From Papilionanthe hookeriana x Papilionanthe teres (Eukaryota > Streptophyta > Magnoliopsida > Asparagales > Orchidaceae), in assembly GCA_022702705.1 (NCBI GenBank), contig CM040432.1, positions 48,448,540 through 48,512,539 of the forward strand: a DNA stretch of 64,000 nucleotides, given 5' to 3'. Shown here piece after piece: positions 9,593 through 21,684 of the stretch. The stretch's first letter is position 1; each line of letters starts with the position of its first letter. Position numbers and translations under genes: made by a program. The notes under the pieces were generated by a model. The model saw nothing but the letters and a program-made list of their open reading frames with translations. It did not search any database and was not told the DNA's origin.

Positions 9593-11669
9593 AGAAAGTA
9601 GTATTTGATTTTGAAAATAATTTTAAGTTTGAAAATTTTAAGATATGAAATCAAATTGATCTCACATCCCAAGTAGTTTATATAAACGAGCACCGCATCA
9701 CAAACCGTGTATCTATCCCGAAGAATAGACACACTGCTTGACGATGGGGCTCGATTAAGTAAACTAGAAGATTTGTGACATCCGTTTGGTCTGCGAACCA
9801 ATTTTATAAGCCGACAAGTTCCCCTGCTTAATATAAAGAAATTAAGCAGGGTTTATATTACCTGGGTTCTTAAAGTTCTCTATAAGGGCAAGCCCCTATA
9901 GTTAATTACATCCTAAGTGACGGGAATCACTTAAGAAAACTCTCGATAATGATCAGTGGTTTTGCTCTCAAGAATTTCAAAGTTTAAGGTTTTCAAAGGA
10001 TTAAATTTTGAAAATTTCAAAAGGGAATGGATCAAATTTGGAACAGTTTATTTCAGGAGTCCAAAAGAAGAGAAGTAGGAGAAGCTGAGGATCCAAGAAG
10101 AATCTTGGCAACTTCCCAAACTATCCTATTGTTTGGCTTCAATTTGGTAGTTTATTTAACGTTGCAATCCTGCCAATTTTAATTAATTAGGACTTATATT
10201 TGCATGATATGATCATACAAATAGCCTTGAAGATGTGAGGGTTTATTCCGTACTAAACGACTACCCCAGAATCCTAAGACCGGTTAGGGCTTAATTTACA
10301 TAACATGATTATGCAAATGCCTAACAAAAGGGTTGAGGATTTATGTTGCACTAGGCGAACTACCTCGAAATCCTACGGTTTGGTTGTTTAATTCTACGAA
10401 TGTTTAGCTGATGTAGAGTTGTTTTGCTGACGAAGATGGCCGTGCTACCCACCATGCTCCGTGCTCCTTGTTGTTGCAGAGGTTTAGTTTTAGAAGTCAT
10501 AAATCAGGAGGTGAGAGAAGTGTTTTGGTTTAGAGAAAATCTTAAAATCCAAGTGTATTTAATATTTTAATTAAAACAAATCTTAAAGTTGATTAAGCGA
10601 GACCGATTAAGATCCCACGGTTCCGTCATCCCGACACCGTTATTTTCATCGAATTCACTTAGTCCAGATGAATTTGCTAAACTCAACTGAATGAGTTCCA
10701 CACTTTCATTTAGACCATGAGAAATCCCGTTAGCAACACGTGGGTTACATCATCTGAGGTATTCCCGATCATTCAACGAGACGTTTTAATTTAGTTACAA
10801 TTGTAGTTTTATTGTTATGTTTGTGATTAAATTTTGAGTTGTTTTATATTTTAGAATGTTGTGGCGGTGAATTTTATCTTGCAATGACTTTTAATTTAGT
10901 TTTGGTTTCAGTTCAGGGACTACCCTAAAGGTTTTGGTTTCCATGCAACAGTTTTATTTATCATGCAAGAAAGTAAAGTACAATACATGTAAGTAAATTG
11001 CAATAAAGTAAATTGCAATAAAATAAAAGCGTACCTGGAGGGTCTTCCCGTCATCCCAAGCTGCACTTAAAACACATGTTAAGGCATTTAAATATTTCAA
11101 CAAGTACCTAGGTAAAGCTAAGGGAAGGGTTTTGGTTGTCTACCAAATTCCTAATACTATAACTAGTCATCTCCTATGACGTCTAGGTTCTTGTGTTTTG
11201 TTTAAGGATGATTTTCTTCATCAAAGAACAATTAAATTTAGTTGTTCTTCTAAAACATCCCATCATATTGAGGAAGTTCTTAGGACAAGTCCTAAACATC
11301 TTTTCAATATTTCTGGGATTGTTTTGAGTCCAAGTAAATTTAGTTGTACAGGTGAATTAATCATCCAGGAGTTTAGTTAAACTTTGTTTCTTGCTCAGTG
11401 AACTTAGGTATTTGATTACCTCATGAATGAAGTGACATCTCACTTAATACTCTATTTAAGAGTTATAATAATTAAAGCCTTTAAGGGCAAGTTGGTTTAT
11501 TGAGAATTTTAATCATAATTAATTAAAAGTTTGAATTAATGGTTTAAAGTGTTTTAATTTAATAATGAGGTTTTTATTAATAATTTTAAGTTTGGAATAG
11601 TGTTCAAATTATTTTAGATTTAATTCTTAATGATTTCATTTAGGTTTGTTGTTAAATGACTTTTATTCA

Positions 11670-12000
11670 ATTTGATTTTAATTTAATTTTAATTTAATTT
11701 AATTTAAATTTAATTTAAATTTAATTTTCTTAATTTTAATTTGATTTAAATTTATTTGATTTTTAATTCAATTTAATTTTAATTTAGTTTAATTTTAATT
11801 TAATTTAATTTTAATTTAATTTAATTTTAATTTAATTTTAATTTAATTTTAATTTAATTTAATTTTAATTTAATTTAATTTAATTTAATTTAATTTAATT
11901 TTTAATTTTAATTTTAATTTAATTTAGTTTTTTAATTTTAATTTAAATTTAATTTAGTTTTAGTTTTAATTTTAGTTTTAATTGTTAATTTTAATTATCA
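11670..12000. repeat. TTTAATTTAA-type low-complexity tract in A1
   Basis: Irregular runs of TTTAA, TTTTAA and ATTTAA steps, almost free of G and C. Equivalent tracts of different length occur at 39100-39300, 54190-54425 and 59940-60125 in the other family-A LTRs, so this is a conserved, length-variable part of the LTR. Confidence 0.85.
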
Positions 12001-13744
12001 ATTTGGATTATTATTTTAATTTTTAATTAAGAATTAAGTATTGTTAAAGTGACTTATTTAGGGATTTTTAAATTAAAGAATAAATTTCCTCTTAATAATA
12101 TCCCTATTTTAATGATCCAAATTTAAATATATTCTTTCCAAAATTTAAATTATTTAATTAATTAAAGTTTCATTTTTGATATTTTCAAAATGTTTTATGG
12201 GTTTCTACCCCTTAATTTTCCTAAGTTTCAATCTTCCAAGAGAAAGTTAAATCCAAATAACTTACCCCCATTTTGATTAAACCTAAAGTTTTAATTAAGG
12301 GTTAAAATTTTTAATTACCTTTATGCCCTTTTAGACTTATTTATTTCATAACTCACTAAATTGAGCTCAAATGAATTTGAAATTTTTATGTCACCTCACT
12401 CATATGTCAATTAAGACATTAGAGGAGAAAATGTGATTTTTCTGAATTTAATTTATTTATCTAATTATTTTTAGTAGAAAATAGGGGTTTTCAAAGAAAA
12501 TTCAACAAACATGACGAAGAAATGGTTTCTATTCTTAAAAAATTATGGGATGTTCCTAATGACCAGAGAACCACTTGTACCAATTTTGGTGATTTTTTGA
12601 ATTATATTTTATTTATTATAATTATTTTGATTTTTAGAGTATTAATTAATTATAAAATAAAATTAAAGTTGAAAAATGGTTTTTATATTTTTCCTAAAAC
12701 TCTCTGACCTCAAGGAGTTCAGAGAAATAAATTTTAAAATTTTATAATTTTTCTTTGATTTATTGGAATTATTTTAGTGAAAAAGGTTAAAAACTCATTT
12801 TTTAATATTAAAAATTACATTAAGCCTTTAAAATTCAATATCTCACCCTAGGGACTTAGGAAAAATATTTTGTTTGTTCCTAAGTGATTAGGAATAAAAA
12901 TGTGACATTTTTATGATTTTTAATATTTTTATGATTTTTATTATTTTCTAATTATTGAAATATTAAAATATTATGAAAAATCAACTTTTTTAGAAAATTC
13001 CAATTTTAATTTTCCTGAACTCCCCTGATATCAGAGAAGCCCTAAAACTATTTTTATGAATTTTTGAAAAGTATTTTTAGAGTTATGAATTTTTAAAGTT
13101 TCATTTTGCTTATGCGGCTTAATTAATCTATTTGATAGGGTTAATCAAGTCCAATTGATTTCAAATTTTTATGTGAAATTCCTCTGATCTTAAAGATCAG
13201 TGGAGAATTGTTTTCAAGTCAATTTGATGTGTGGTTAACCCTAATCAATTCAAATTCAATTTTAGGGGTTTAGGCCAATTAAGGTTATTATGCATGAATT
13301 AACTCAAAACATATTTTTCATAGGGTCTTCTGGTCCTAAGGAACATCACCAAATTTTCCTAGAATTTATTTCACAACATGCTAATTATTGGAATTAAAAT
13401 ACCTAAAACAGTGAAATAAAATTGAAAATTCAATAACTTTTCACAGAGATGGCCTCTGGCCTTGAAAAATTCAGGGAATGTTCCCAATATCAGAGGCTTC
13501 AAAAGCTCTATGGTCTCATGTCATGGTGAATTATCTATGCAAATGAAGAATCAAAATACTGAAAACAGTAAATAACTTATTAAAAATAAAATACTCATCT
13601 AATTAATTTGACTTCTTTTCCACATTATTCTCTTCTGTTCACTGAGCAAGAGGGTATTTTTATTTTATTTTTGTGATTTTTCTATGCAAAGATATGGATT
13701 TTTGAAGTTCTGGGCATTTAAATAATTCAAAAATACCCTATTTA

Positions 13745-14900
13745 TCTACTTATTCACGCGGCGCCAACGCAAACTCGGCAGCTCCGAAAGCACACGCGGC
13801 GCATCCCCATTCGACGCTGTCATCCGACTCAGCGCTCCGGGGGCCCGCGGTTCATGTAACATTCCCTGGTCCGGTGCAATCTGAACCGTCTGCTCGTTAC
13901 ACGCGTGATCCAACGGCTCCCGGTCATCGTCTACGACTGGTGTGCACCCATGACCGTCCACACTAAAACCCTAAGATCTCACTCGATTCTCAATGGATTT
14001 TTGTGTTCTTATGCTCTATGGATTCGTCTTGAAGAGACGAACACATCCATATGGTTTATAGGCTATGAAATTAACCCAAACAAAATGGAGAATCACTGGA
14101 AGCTCGGGAGGAAGAGTGAGTTCATACCCTTGCTCAGAGAAGTGAAGCTTCGATCTGAGGGTTGTGTCACCTTCGATTAAGTCCAGGCAAGCTCCAGATG
14201 AAGTCTCTGGCTCTGGGGAATTGTCTAGGTATGAAAGTGACCAAGGCCGATCACAAAGCTTGGAGGCTGGAAGCAATGGTCGGCTCAGTGAGGGGGCTTT
14301 TGCTGGGAACTCCTCCTCTTGGTCCGGTGAAGGTGTAGGACCAATCAATTTGGAGATGGTTCACCGTGGTGAAGTGTCCTGTTTTTGGGTGGATTTTCGA
14401 CTCGAAATTGAGCTGCGTTAATGGGGATTAGGGTAAAGGAACACCTGGGGATCAAGCTGCTTACTATGTACGGAGAGAGGTGCTGGAATGATTTTGGCAG
14501 AGTTTTGGCAAGGTTTTTGTTCAACTCTTATTTGGCTGAGAGGAGGTGGTGTTTAAATAGGCATGGCTGGAGGGCTCACCGGGGGTTTGATGGCTTGGAT
14601 CAGCCGCTTAGAGGCGAGGAAGAACGGCCATGGTGTTCGATTGGGTCGGGACGACTCGGTAAGGAGAAAATCAAAAATTGGCTCACATGGGTGCTCTCGG
14701 CACGGTGGTTTCCGGCGGGCTGTGGTGGGCGGCCGGCCAGGTCGAGTCACCATCGAGGTCGGGAAGACCGAGTCTTTGGAGGTTTGTGCAAGCAATTGTC
14801 CAATGCCAAGTGTAAAGGGTTGGATTTAAGTGGTAAAGGGAGAAGAGTGATTTTGGGTTCACATGTGTCAACCCATGTATTTGGGCTTGGTTCACCTCCC
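13745..14900. other. GC-rich island within A1
   Basis: A block much richer in G and C than its surroundings, opening with 'cacgcggcgcc' and holding many CpG sites. Counterparts lie at 41060-42080 and 56165-57180, and a shortened form at 61930-62420 in A3. Open frames occur on both strands but are not conserved between copies, so I read the block as non-coding. A plus-strand TTTAAATAG word near 14550 is kept in the copies (41870, 56954, 62413). Its use is unknown. Confidence 0.55.
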
Positions 14901-16380
14901 ATGGTCTAATTTTGGGCCAAGGGGATCGGTTAGGTCACTTGCCATGGAGTGGTGAAGTCCCCATCAAAATAGTTTAAGTTAATTTTGGGTTATGGTGTTG
15001 CATTAAAGAGGTTAAAATGGCTTAAGGAAGGCTTAGGAAAGGACTCCCTCTTCTTACCATTAATGGCTTGGTGACAAGTCAAACCACCCATGGCTTCATG
15101 TGGCTTGTCCATGGCTTGCATGTGGCTCCATTTGGCTCATCCTTGGCTTAGGAAAAGTGGATTCATTTATATGAAAAAGGAATTTGGAGATTTTGGCAAT
15201 TTAGTGAAAAATTTAGATGGTGCTTGATTTAGGTTGATTTGATGATTGATTTGGGACTTAGGAATTAATTCCAATTAAAGGGATGATGAGAAGGAATTGT
15301 CATGTGGGTTTTGGAATGGGTTTGGGCTTTTGGATTTTACTTTTGATGGGCTTTCAAGATGGTTTAGGGAGTGGTCTTTTAGATTTCAAAACAAATTTTA
15401 GGATGAAAATTTTGCAAAGGATTGGGTCCAATAAGTGTTGAATTTAATTTTGGAATGTTTCATGAATGATTTGGAATCAATTTGAAGTGATTTGGAGTTG
15501 AATTGGGTTGAATTTGAGTCTTTTTTGTTATGGTCAAAATGGATCCAATTGGGCTAACTTGGGTTAAGGTTGGGCTAAATTTGGATTTGATGTAAAATTA
15601 ATGTTGAGAAATGTTCATGGGAGTGTCACAAAGAGTTTCCAACTTTGGTTGGGCTCTAATTTTGGGATTTGGGCCCATTTGGGTTAGGTTTAGACTTAGG
15701 TCAATTTAAGGGATCTTGGTTTTGGGTTAGGTTTGGGTGGAGTTTAGGTTCAAATGTTGGGCAAATCAAGTTAGTGTTTTGTTTATGGGGATGTTAGGAA
15801 GGCTTTGGAAAAGATTTGGAGCCAATTGGAGTTGAATTGGATGGGTTTGAGCTAGGTTTAGGTCATGGGCCAAAATTGGGCCTTAGGCTTCAAATTGAAA
15901 TTGCACTCAAATGTCAATCAAATTGGACTTTGATTTGGTCTAAATTGATATTGGGGATGTTGATTTGAATTTTAGAATTGAATCGGACCAAAATTGAGGT
16001 CAATTGGGGTGGTTTGGTAGGTTCACTTGGGTTTAAAATGGGCCAAATTGGGGGTTTTGGTAAAAGTGGGGTAAATTGGTAAAATTGGCCCATGGTATAG
16101 TTGAACAAAATGAAATTGGGAATATTTGGGATTTTCTGGAATTTTTTTGGGAATTTTCTGAATTTTTGGATTTTTAGGCTATGAAGGGCATTTTGGGTAT
16201 TTGGAGGGTATTGGGGGGTACTTTTAGAATTTTTGGTATTTTTGGCTATGGATGATCAATTTGAGTGGGGGGAAATGTTTAGGATTGATTTTGAGGAATT
16301 TTGGGTAATTTAGGTGATTTTGTAAATCTTGGGTAGTTTCAAGGGCTTTTGGTAGGTTTAGTTGGTGTAGGGCCCAGGGG
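14900..16380. other. G/T-rich strand-asymmetric block in A1
   Basis: Over about 1.4 kb the plus strand is dominated by TTTGGG, TTGGGC, AATTGGG and GGTTTGGG words, with few C-rich words. The same block recurs at 42530-43700, 57560-58800 and 62700-63960. On the transcribed (minus) strand this is an A/C-rich stretch within the proximal part of the LTR. No open frame is conserved. Confidence 0.6.
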
Positions 16381-16903
16381 GTCAAAAATTGAAATTTTGG
16401 AAAAATGAATATTGATCAAATTTAAGTAAAATTAAATCACTTTGGTTGAGCCATGAAGCCATATTAAGCCCATATGAGCCATGAGAGGACACATTTGAGG
16501 CATTCACTATGTTGTTCCTAACCCTCTTAGCCAGGGGCTTAGGGGTTAAGGACCATCCATATGAATTACCTGCATGAGTCATGAAGTCAAGTTGGGTGAG
16601 AGTGCGGTTTTAGGACTTGGAATGTGTGTGAGAGTGTAGTGTATGTGCAAGTCAACCCTCACCAAACCAGGCCACCCAGGGTATTCCTAAGGCCAAAAGG
16701 TCCTATAGGGAACTCATGCTTTAAACCTCCACATTTGATTTCAACCCTCTAGGTGATTAGGGGTCTACAATCAAGTTTGTGGGGTTTGCAGGGAGTCAAG
16801 AAGTGTTTGAATTTCTAAAGGGTGGGTCCCATTTCTAGTCCTCTAAGATTAGTCAAAGGAAAAGCCTAAGGCTAGATCCTAAATACTAAAGAGAAGAGAA
16901 AAA

Positions 16904-16924
16904 GACCTCATAAAAAATGAGGTC
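16904..16924. repeat. Terminal hairpin of family-A LTR (A1)
   Basis: Arms GACCTCAT (16904-16911) and ATGAGGTC (16917-16924) flank a 5-base A-rich loop, four bases from the LTR end. It is conserved at 44201-44217 (shorter arms) and 59321-59341. On the minus strand it sits right behind the 5' TGTT of the LTR. Confidence 0.75.
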
Positions 16925-16928
16925 AACA

Positions 16929-16933
16929 TCCTT
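16929..16933. repeat. Target-site duplication of A1 (right)
   Basis: TCCTT, the partner of 9440-9444. Confidence 0.95.
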
Positions 16934-18387
16934 CAGAGAAAATTGCACCATATAGTCTCTCTCTTTCCCATTAGTCATTTTAGTCATTTAGAGTTATGAA
17001 GATGTAGATTTTTACATCTTATGGAGAGATTGGTGAGGGATTTTGAGATATTTTATGTAAGGGATGTACGAGCGTCGCATGGATCAGTGGGAAACTTTGG
17101 TGGAGAGATCTTCTTTCTTTCAGAAGGAAAAAGCTAAGTATTGTGTTCTTCATTCTCTTGTAATTGTTGTAAACACTTTCTAGTGGATTTTCTTTGTTTT
17201 AAACCAAGTTTTCGGTCGTGAATTATCCATGTTTCGTAAGTGATTTCCTTTACACTTTCTTTTAATATGAAGTAGTGGCATGCGTAGGAAAATCATTTTT
17301 ATTATAGAACTAACTATTAAATGCTTCTAGGTGACAGATAGTTGCATAAATATAATAGAATACTAATGAAATAAGTTCCTTGTTGGCACTTAATTTATTA
17401 TATAATTCTTTCAATGCTTTTACTTCTTATGTCATTAATTTCATTTACTTTTGTTTTGTAATAAAGTAGATGCATGTTTAGGAATTAAGATTTGCTTAGA
17501 TATTCTCTTATTAAATTATGGTGATGATATTCATACCGGATATTCATTTACTTTACAAATTGATCACTTGTATTGTTAAAACCTGTTGAAGAATTCTGAA
17601 ACCTAGAAGGAGATGAATTCTTAACGAGCAGATATCACATGAATCCTTGGGTAGTCGAAGGCCTTGTGCGGATTATTCAAGGTGAAGTGCAAATAAGTAG
17701 GGAGATATTGTTTATTGGGCACAGAATTGATTAGTTTTTAGAGTGACAGACTAAATTCTAATAATTTGATCTATAGAAAGGGAACGGGTCACTGGTAGGG
17801 CCGACCATAGCCACCCTTGGACATCTAGTAGTGTGAGCCTAGATTAACCCATTCTACTAATAAAACATCCCGAACCGATCTATAGATTAGCCAATGTTCT
17901 TTATGTCTGGACCAAAGGGTAAAGAATAGGAATGCTTCTATTTGGCACTACTACATTAATTCTAAGCATATCTTTCTTATACATTATCTATGTAATTGCA
18001 AGAGAAAGGTAATTTTTAATATCTCGAATTTCTCCAAACCAATTTATCCATAAGTTATCTTTTTATTTAAGAACTTTATTTAGGATTAGTTATTAGAAAA
18101 CCCATTTTAATCAACATTCCAAATTTAGGCCTTATAGAAATAGGATCGGAATTAGCTTAAAGGATTGCTTACCTCGCTTCTCCGTAGGATCGATACTGGG
18201 GTTATAAAAGAAAACCCTATATTACTTGAAACGATACATATACTTGCGTAGTACCCCTAGTGTGTAAAATATTTTCTAAAATTTTACTACATTTTGATTT
18301 TATACACTAGCCACTTTTTATAAATTGGGTCAAGTTTTTTGCCATCTTTTGGAAGCAAAATTTACTGCGTTATTGCGGGTCAGGTCA
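16934..18387 (+). repeat. 5' LTR of element B, second half
   Basis: Continues the LTR from 9444 and matches 24361-25814 of the 3' LTR with few differences. It ends GGTCAGGTCA at 18387. It includes the R/U5 part expected downstream of the TATA box. Confidence 0.92.
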
Positions 18388-18390
18388 AGT

Positions 18391-18410
18391 TTTTGGCGCC
18401 GTTGCCGGGA
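18391..18410 (+). promoter_or_regulatory. Primer binding site of element B
   Basis: TTTTGGCGCCGTTGCCGGGA begins four bases after the LTR end. The core TGGCGCCGTTGCCGGG is the primer site typical of Athila and related plant Gypsy elements, usually described as complementary to the 3' end of tRNA-Asp. The complement of a variant (TGGCGCCGTTGCTGGGGA) lies at 32145-32162 in C. Confidence 0.85.
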
Positions 18411-18601
18411 AAGCTTCGGTAAGAACTTTAGGAGAATTTTAGTTGAAATAATTAGGTTTAGACTTGGAAAATTGTAGTGTCGTAAAAACTGTTTGTGTGA
18501 AAAATTAGGTGTTCGTAAAAATGTTTATTTGTGTTGAATATATTTTATCTATTATTTGTTTAATTGTTAATGTACTATTTGTTGTGCTCTGTATGTGAAA
18601 C
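18411..18601 (+). other. Leader of element B
   Basis: Untranslated leader between the PBS and the gag-like frame, AT-rich. No open frame is recognised. Confidence 0.5.
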
Positions 18602-21415
18602 AAAGGATCTAAAGGACTTGTGCCTTATTATCCCGAGTTAGAAAAATGAAAAAAATTTAAAAAACAGAAAGGAATCGAAAAACTAGAAATGGAAATGGAA
18701 AACTTTCAAGATAATAGCTTGGAAAATCATCAGACTTGATTGAGGGATTACATAAATCCTACGACAAATGAAATTCACTCAAGTATACAAAACCCTATCA
18801 TAGAAGCTGACTCGTTTGAAATAAATCCTGAGATTATCCAACTTGTGCAGAACAACCAGTTTGGGGGAACTCCTTTAGAGGATCCCTATTTACACTTATC
18901 TAGTTTTATAGAACTTTGTGCTACATTTAGTTATAACGGTATGTCAGACAATGCTGTTAGGCTAAGGCTTTTTCCTTTCTCACTAAGGGATAAGGCTAAA
19001 ATATGGTTATACTCATTAGCACCTGGCTCTATTAAAAATTGAAAGGAATTAACTCAGAAATTCCTAGCTAAGTATTTTCCACCTTCAAGGACTACTAAAC
19101 TTAGAAACGATATTATCTCATTTTGTCAATATGAAGGAGAAACAATATACAAAGCCTGGGAAAGATTTAAGGAACTCCTAAGAAAGTGTCCACATCATGC
19201 TCTGCCCGATTGGTTAATCATTCAAACTTTTTATAATGGGTTAGTAGGATCCCTTAGGTCTATAATTGATGCTACTGCTGGTGGTTCTTTAATGTCAAAA
19301 TCATTTGATGAAGCGTATGCTTTAATTGAAGAAATGACTACAAATGAATTTGAATGGCCCTCTGCAAGGGTAAATCCTAAAAAGGTAACCAGTGTTCATG
19401 ATAAAGATGCGATTGCAATTCTTGCATCTCAGGTTGCCGCAATATAAAGGAAGTTGGACCAATTTGGAATGAACCAGCTTCAATTTACTTCTGTAAGTGA
19501 AGAAAGTTCATTAGGGAATATGATTGATTCTAACTTATCATATGACGCTTTAAATACCATAAACAACCCATATTCTAACTTTTACAACCCAGGTTGGGAG
19601 AACCATCCTAAATTTAACTGGAATCATACTACTCATGGTGGAAACCAAAAATGGGAAAATAATCATGCAAATCCTAATGGAAGTTGGAATAATCAGGAGA
19701 ACACAAACTATATACCTTCATATCCACCGGACTCTAACAATGATCAACAATTTGAGGATAAGAAGATGTCTATGGAAGAAGTGGTATTGCAAATGGGAAA
19801 CTAGTTGCAAAGTCAAAATGCTGCGATTAAAAATATAGAGAATCAACTGGGGCAAATTGCTAATTCACTTAGCACTAGACACCAAGGAACACTTCCTAGC
19901 AACATTGAGATCAACCCTAAAGAGAACACTAATGAACAAGTAGAAGCTGTCCAATTAATAAGTGAAAGAGAGATAGAGGAAGTGGTTAAAAAAGAGAAAG
20001 AACTTGTGAGAGACACAAAGGAAACTAAAAGACCTGAGAAACATGTTTCTAAGGATCTAGAAAAATTAATATCTCCAACTAAAATCAATTTAGAAAGACC
20101 ACCACCTCCATTTCCTCAAATACTTAAACAGTATGAGTTAGATAAGAAATTTTCAAAGTTCATGAAAGTAATTAAGAAGTTAACGATAAATATTCCTTTC
20201 ACTGAAGCTTTGGAACAGATGCCAAGTTATGCAAAGTTTATGAAGGACATATTGAACAAGAAAAGGAATTTTGGGGATTACGAGACAATTGCACTAAGTG
20301 AGGAGTGCAGCGCTATACTTCAGAAAAATTTTCCTCAGAAATTGAAAGATCCTTGTAGCTTTACAATTCCTTGTGCAATTGGAAAAAGATTATGGGGAAA
20401 AGCTTTATGTGATTTAGGAGTAAGCATTAATGTGATGCCTCTATCTATATTTAGAAGAATAGGTTCAGTCGATATTTCTCCCACTACTATAACCCTTATG
20501 TTAGTTAATCGATCTATCATTTATCCAAAAGGAGTTATAGAAGACGTGCTTGTTAAAGTGGATAAGTTTATCTTTCCTGTGGACTTTATTGTATTAGATA
20601 TGGAGGAAGATAAAGAAATTACAATTATTTTAGGGAGACCTTTCCTTGTTACTGGATAAGCTATGATAGATGTGCAAAAAGGAAAGTTGACTATGAATAT
20701 TAATGACCAGGAAGTAACTTTTGATGTATTAAAGACTATGAAACATCCAGCTGAGAAAATTGATGATTGTTTTTGGATGGATGAAATTGATAATCTAAAT
20801 AAAAACCATTTCCAAGAAAGTTTTGAGAGTAAGATAAAAAATGAGGTCGAAATGGATTTTCATGATGATTCAAAAATTTTATTTAAAGAAGACTGTATGT
20901 ATGTTCAAGAGAGGTGTGAAATGATGGACGTCACAAAAAATAGTAAACTTTTAATTCCATCTATTAAAAAATCTCATGAACTTAAGATGGATGTACCCCA
21001 TACAACTTTAAAGCCTACCTATTTAGGGAATTCATCTACACAACTAGTCTTTATATCTTTGGATTCGACTCAATCACAAGAAAAACCTGAATTGAATGAT
21101 GAACATGATAAAATTATTGAACTAAGACTTGGAAGATAATTTGAGGATATATTTCAAAAGAACTTTGAGTTGAGAAAAAAGGATAAGGATATTGGAAGAC
21201 CATTGGAAGAAATTCCTAAGGAATTAGAAAAACCTATTTCCTCAACTAAGATAGATCCTCCATCATTTAATAATTATAAAGGGGAAGAATTGGAAGATAA
21301 TTTGAAACAGAAGAGTAATATAGAAGAATTTAATCCAGAATCTGAATTATCTAAAGAGAATCTGATCCAAATTTTGGGAGACCTTGATGTATCTATGAAG
21401 ATCAATTTCTTATAA
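18602..21415 (+). pseudogene. Gag-protease relic of element B
   Basis: One reading frame runs the whole length, broken only by stops at about 18647, 18737, 19040, 19445, 19802, 20657 and 21137, with no frameshift. In order it encodes a gag N-terminus (GSKGL, PELEK, LRDYINPTTNEIH), the Ty3/Gypsy gag core (FGGTPLEDPYLHL, AKYFPPSRTTKLRNDI, AWERFKELLRKCPHHALPDW, FYNGL), a linker with YNPGWENHPKFNWN, then PPPPFPQ, and an aspartic protease near 20150-20660 (SYAKFMKDIL, ALCDLGVSINVMP, ILGRPFL). The protease motif reads DLGVS where DxGAS is usual. The original start codon is not clear. Several stops are simple transitions relative to C. Gag would form the particle and protease would mature it, but this copy cannot make either. 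Confidence 0.88.
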
Positions 21416-21435
21416 ATTTCAAGGATGATATTAAT

Positions 21436-21684
21436 ATGCAAATTCAAAAAAACAATAGAAGAATATTGGATCTAGAAAGAAATATGAGGAACAATTATAT
21501 AAATCAAACTGAATATGAAGAGCTAAATGAAAAATTAAAATTTGAGGATTTTATAGAAATCCCTGGATCTGGAAATGATTGGGCGGTTGACCGAGGATTA
21601 TTAAATTGGAATTTTGATCCAGGAGGAAACATTTGTCGGGCCCGCGACGTTAAAACCAAGTGCTTTATGGGAGGCAACCCATAG
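21436..21684 (+). pseudogene. Remnant joining gag-protease to the pol 3' end in B
   Basis: A short frame of 82 codons ending GGNICRARDVKTKCFMGGNP. Its last part corresponds to the segment just past the end of pol in C (26670-26725), where the minus strand reads a related 'cgacgttaaaccaagcgctt' word. So the RT, RNase H and integrase that should lie between protease and this point are deleted. The first part (LDLERNMRNNYINQTEYEEL) is not recognised. Confidence 0.6.

Larger units (their letters stand above)
9445..16928 (-). mobile_element. A1: 7.5-kb solo LTR of family A (Tat/Ogre-like)
   Basis: It starts TGTCGGCAT and ends GGTCAACA, flanked by the TCCTT duplication with no internal region. It is therefore a solo LTR left by recombination between two LTRs. 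It aligns end to end with 36960-44223 and 52042-59345, which flank an internal region, so this is truly an LTR despite its length of 7484 bp. The minus orientation is inferred from the gag direction in A2; on that strand it begins TGTTGACCTCAT. Blocks in plus order are a head segment, (TA)n, a TTTAA-rich simple repeat (11680-12000), AT-rich DNA, a GC-rich island (13745-14900), a G/T-rich block (14900-16380) and a conserved tail. Confidence 0.93.

Noticed and set aside
9532..9801. Minus-strand frame ending in a Tyr-Ile repeat
   Set aside because: It is a translation of the (TA)n microsatellite and adjoining LTR.
14421..14909. 162-codon plus-strand frame in the GC-rich island of A1, and overlapping frames on both strands
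   Set aside because: The equivalent islands at 41060-42080 and 56165-57180 do not preserve any of these frames. GC-rich DNA simply has fewer stops.
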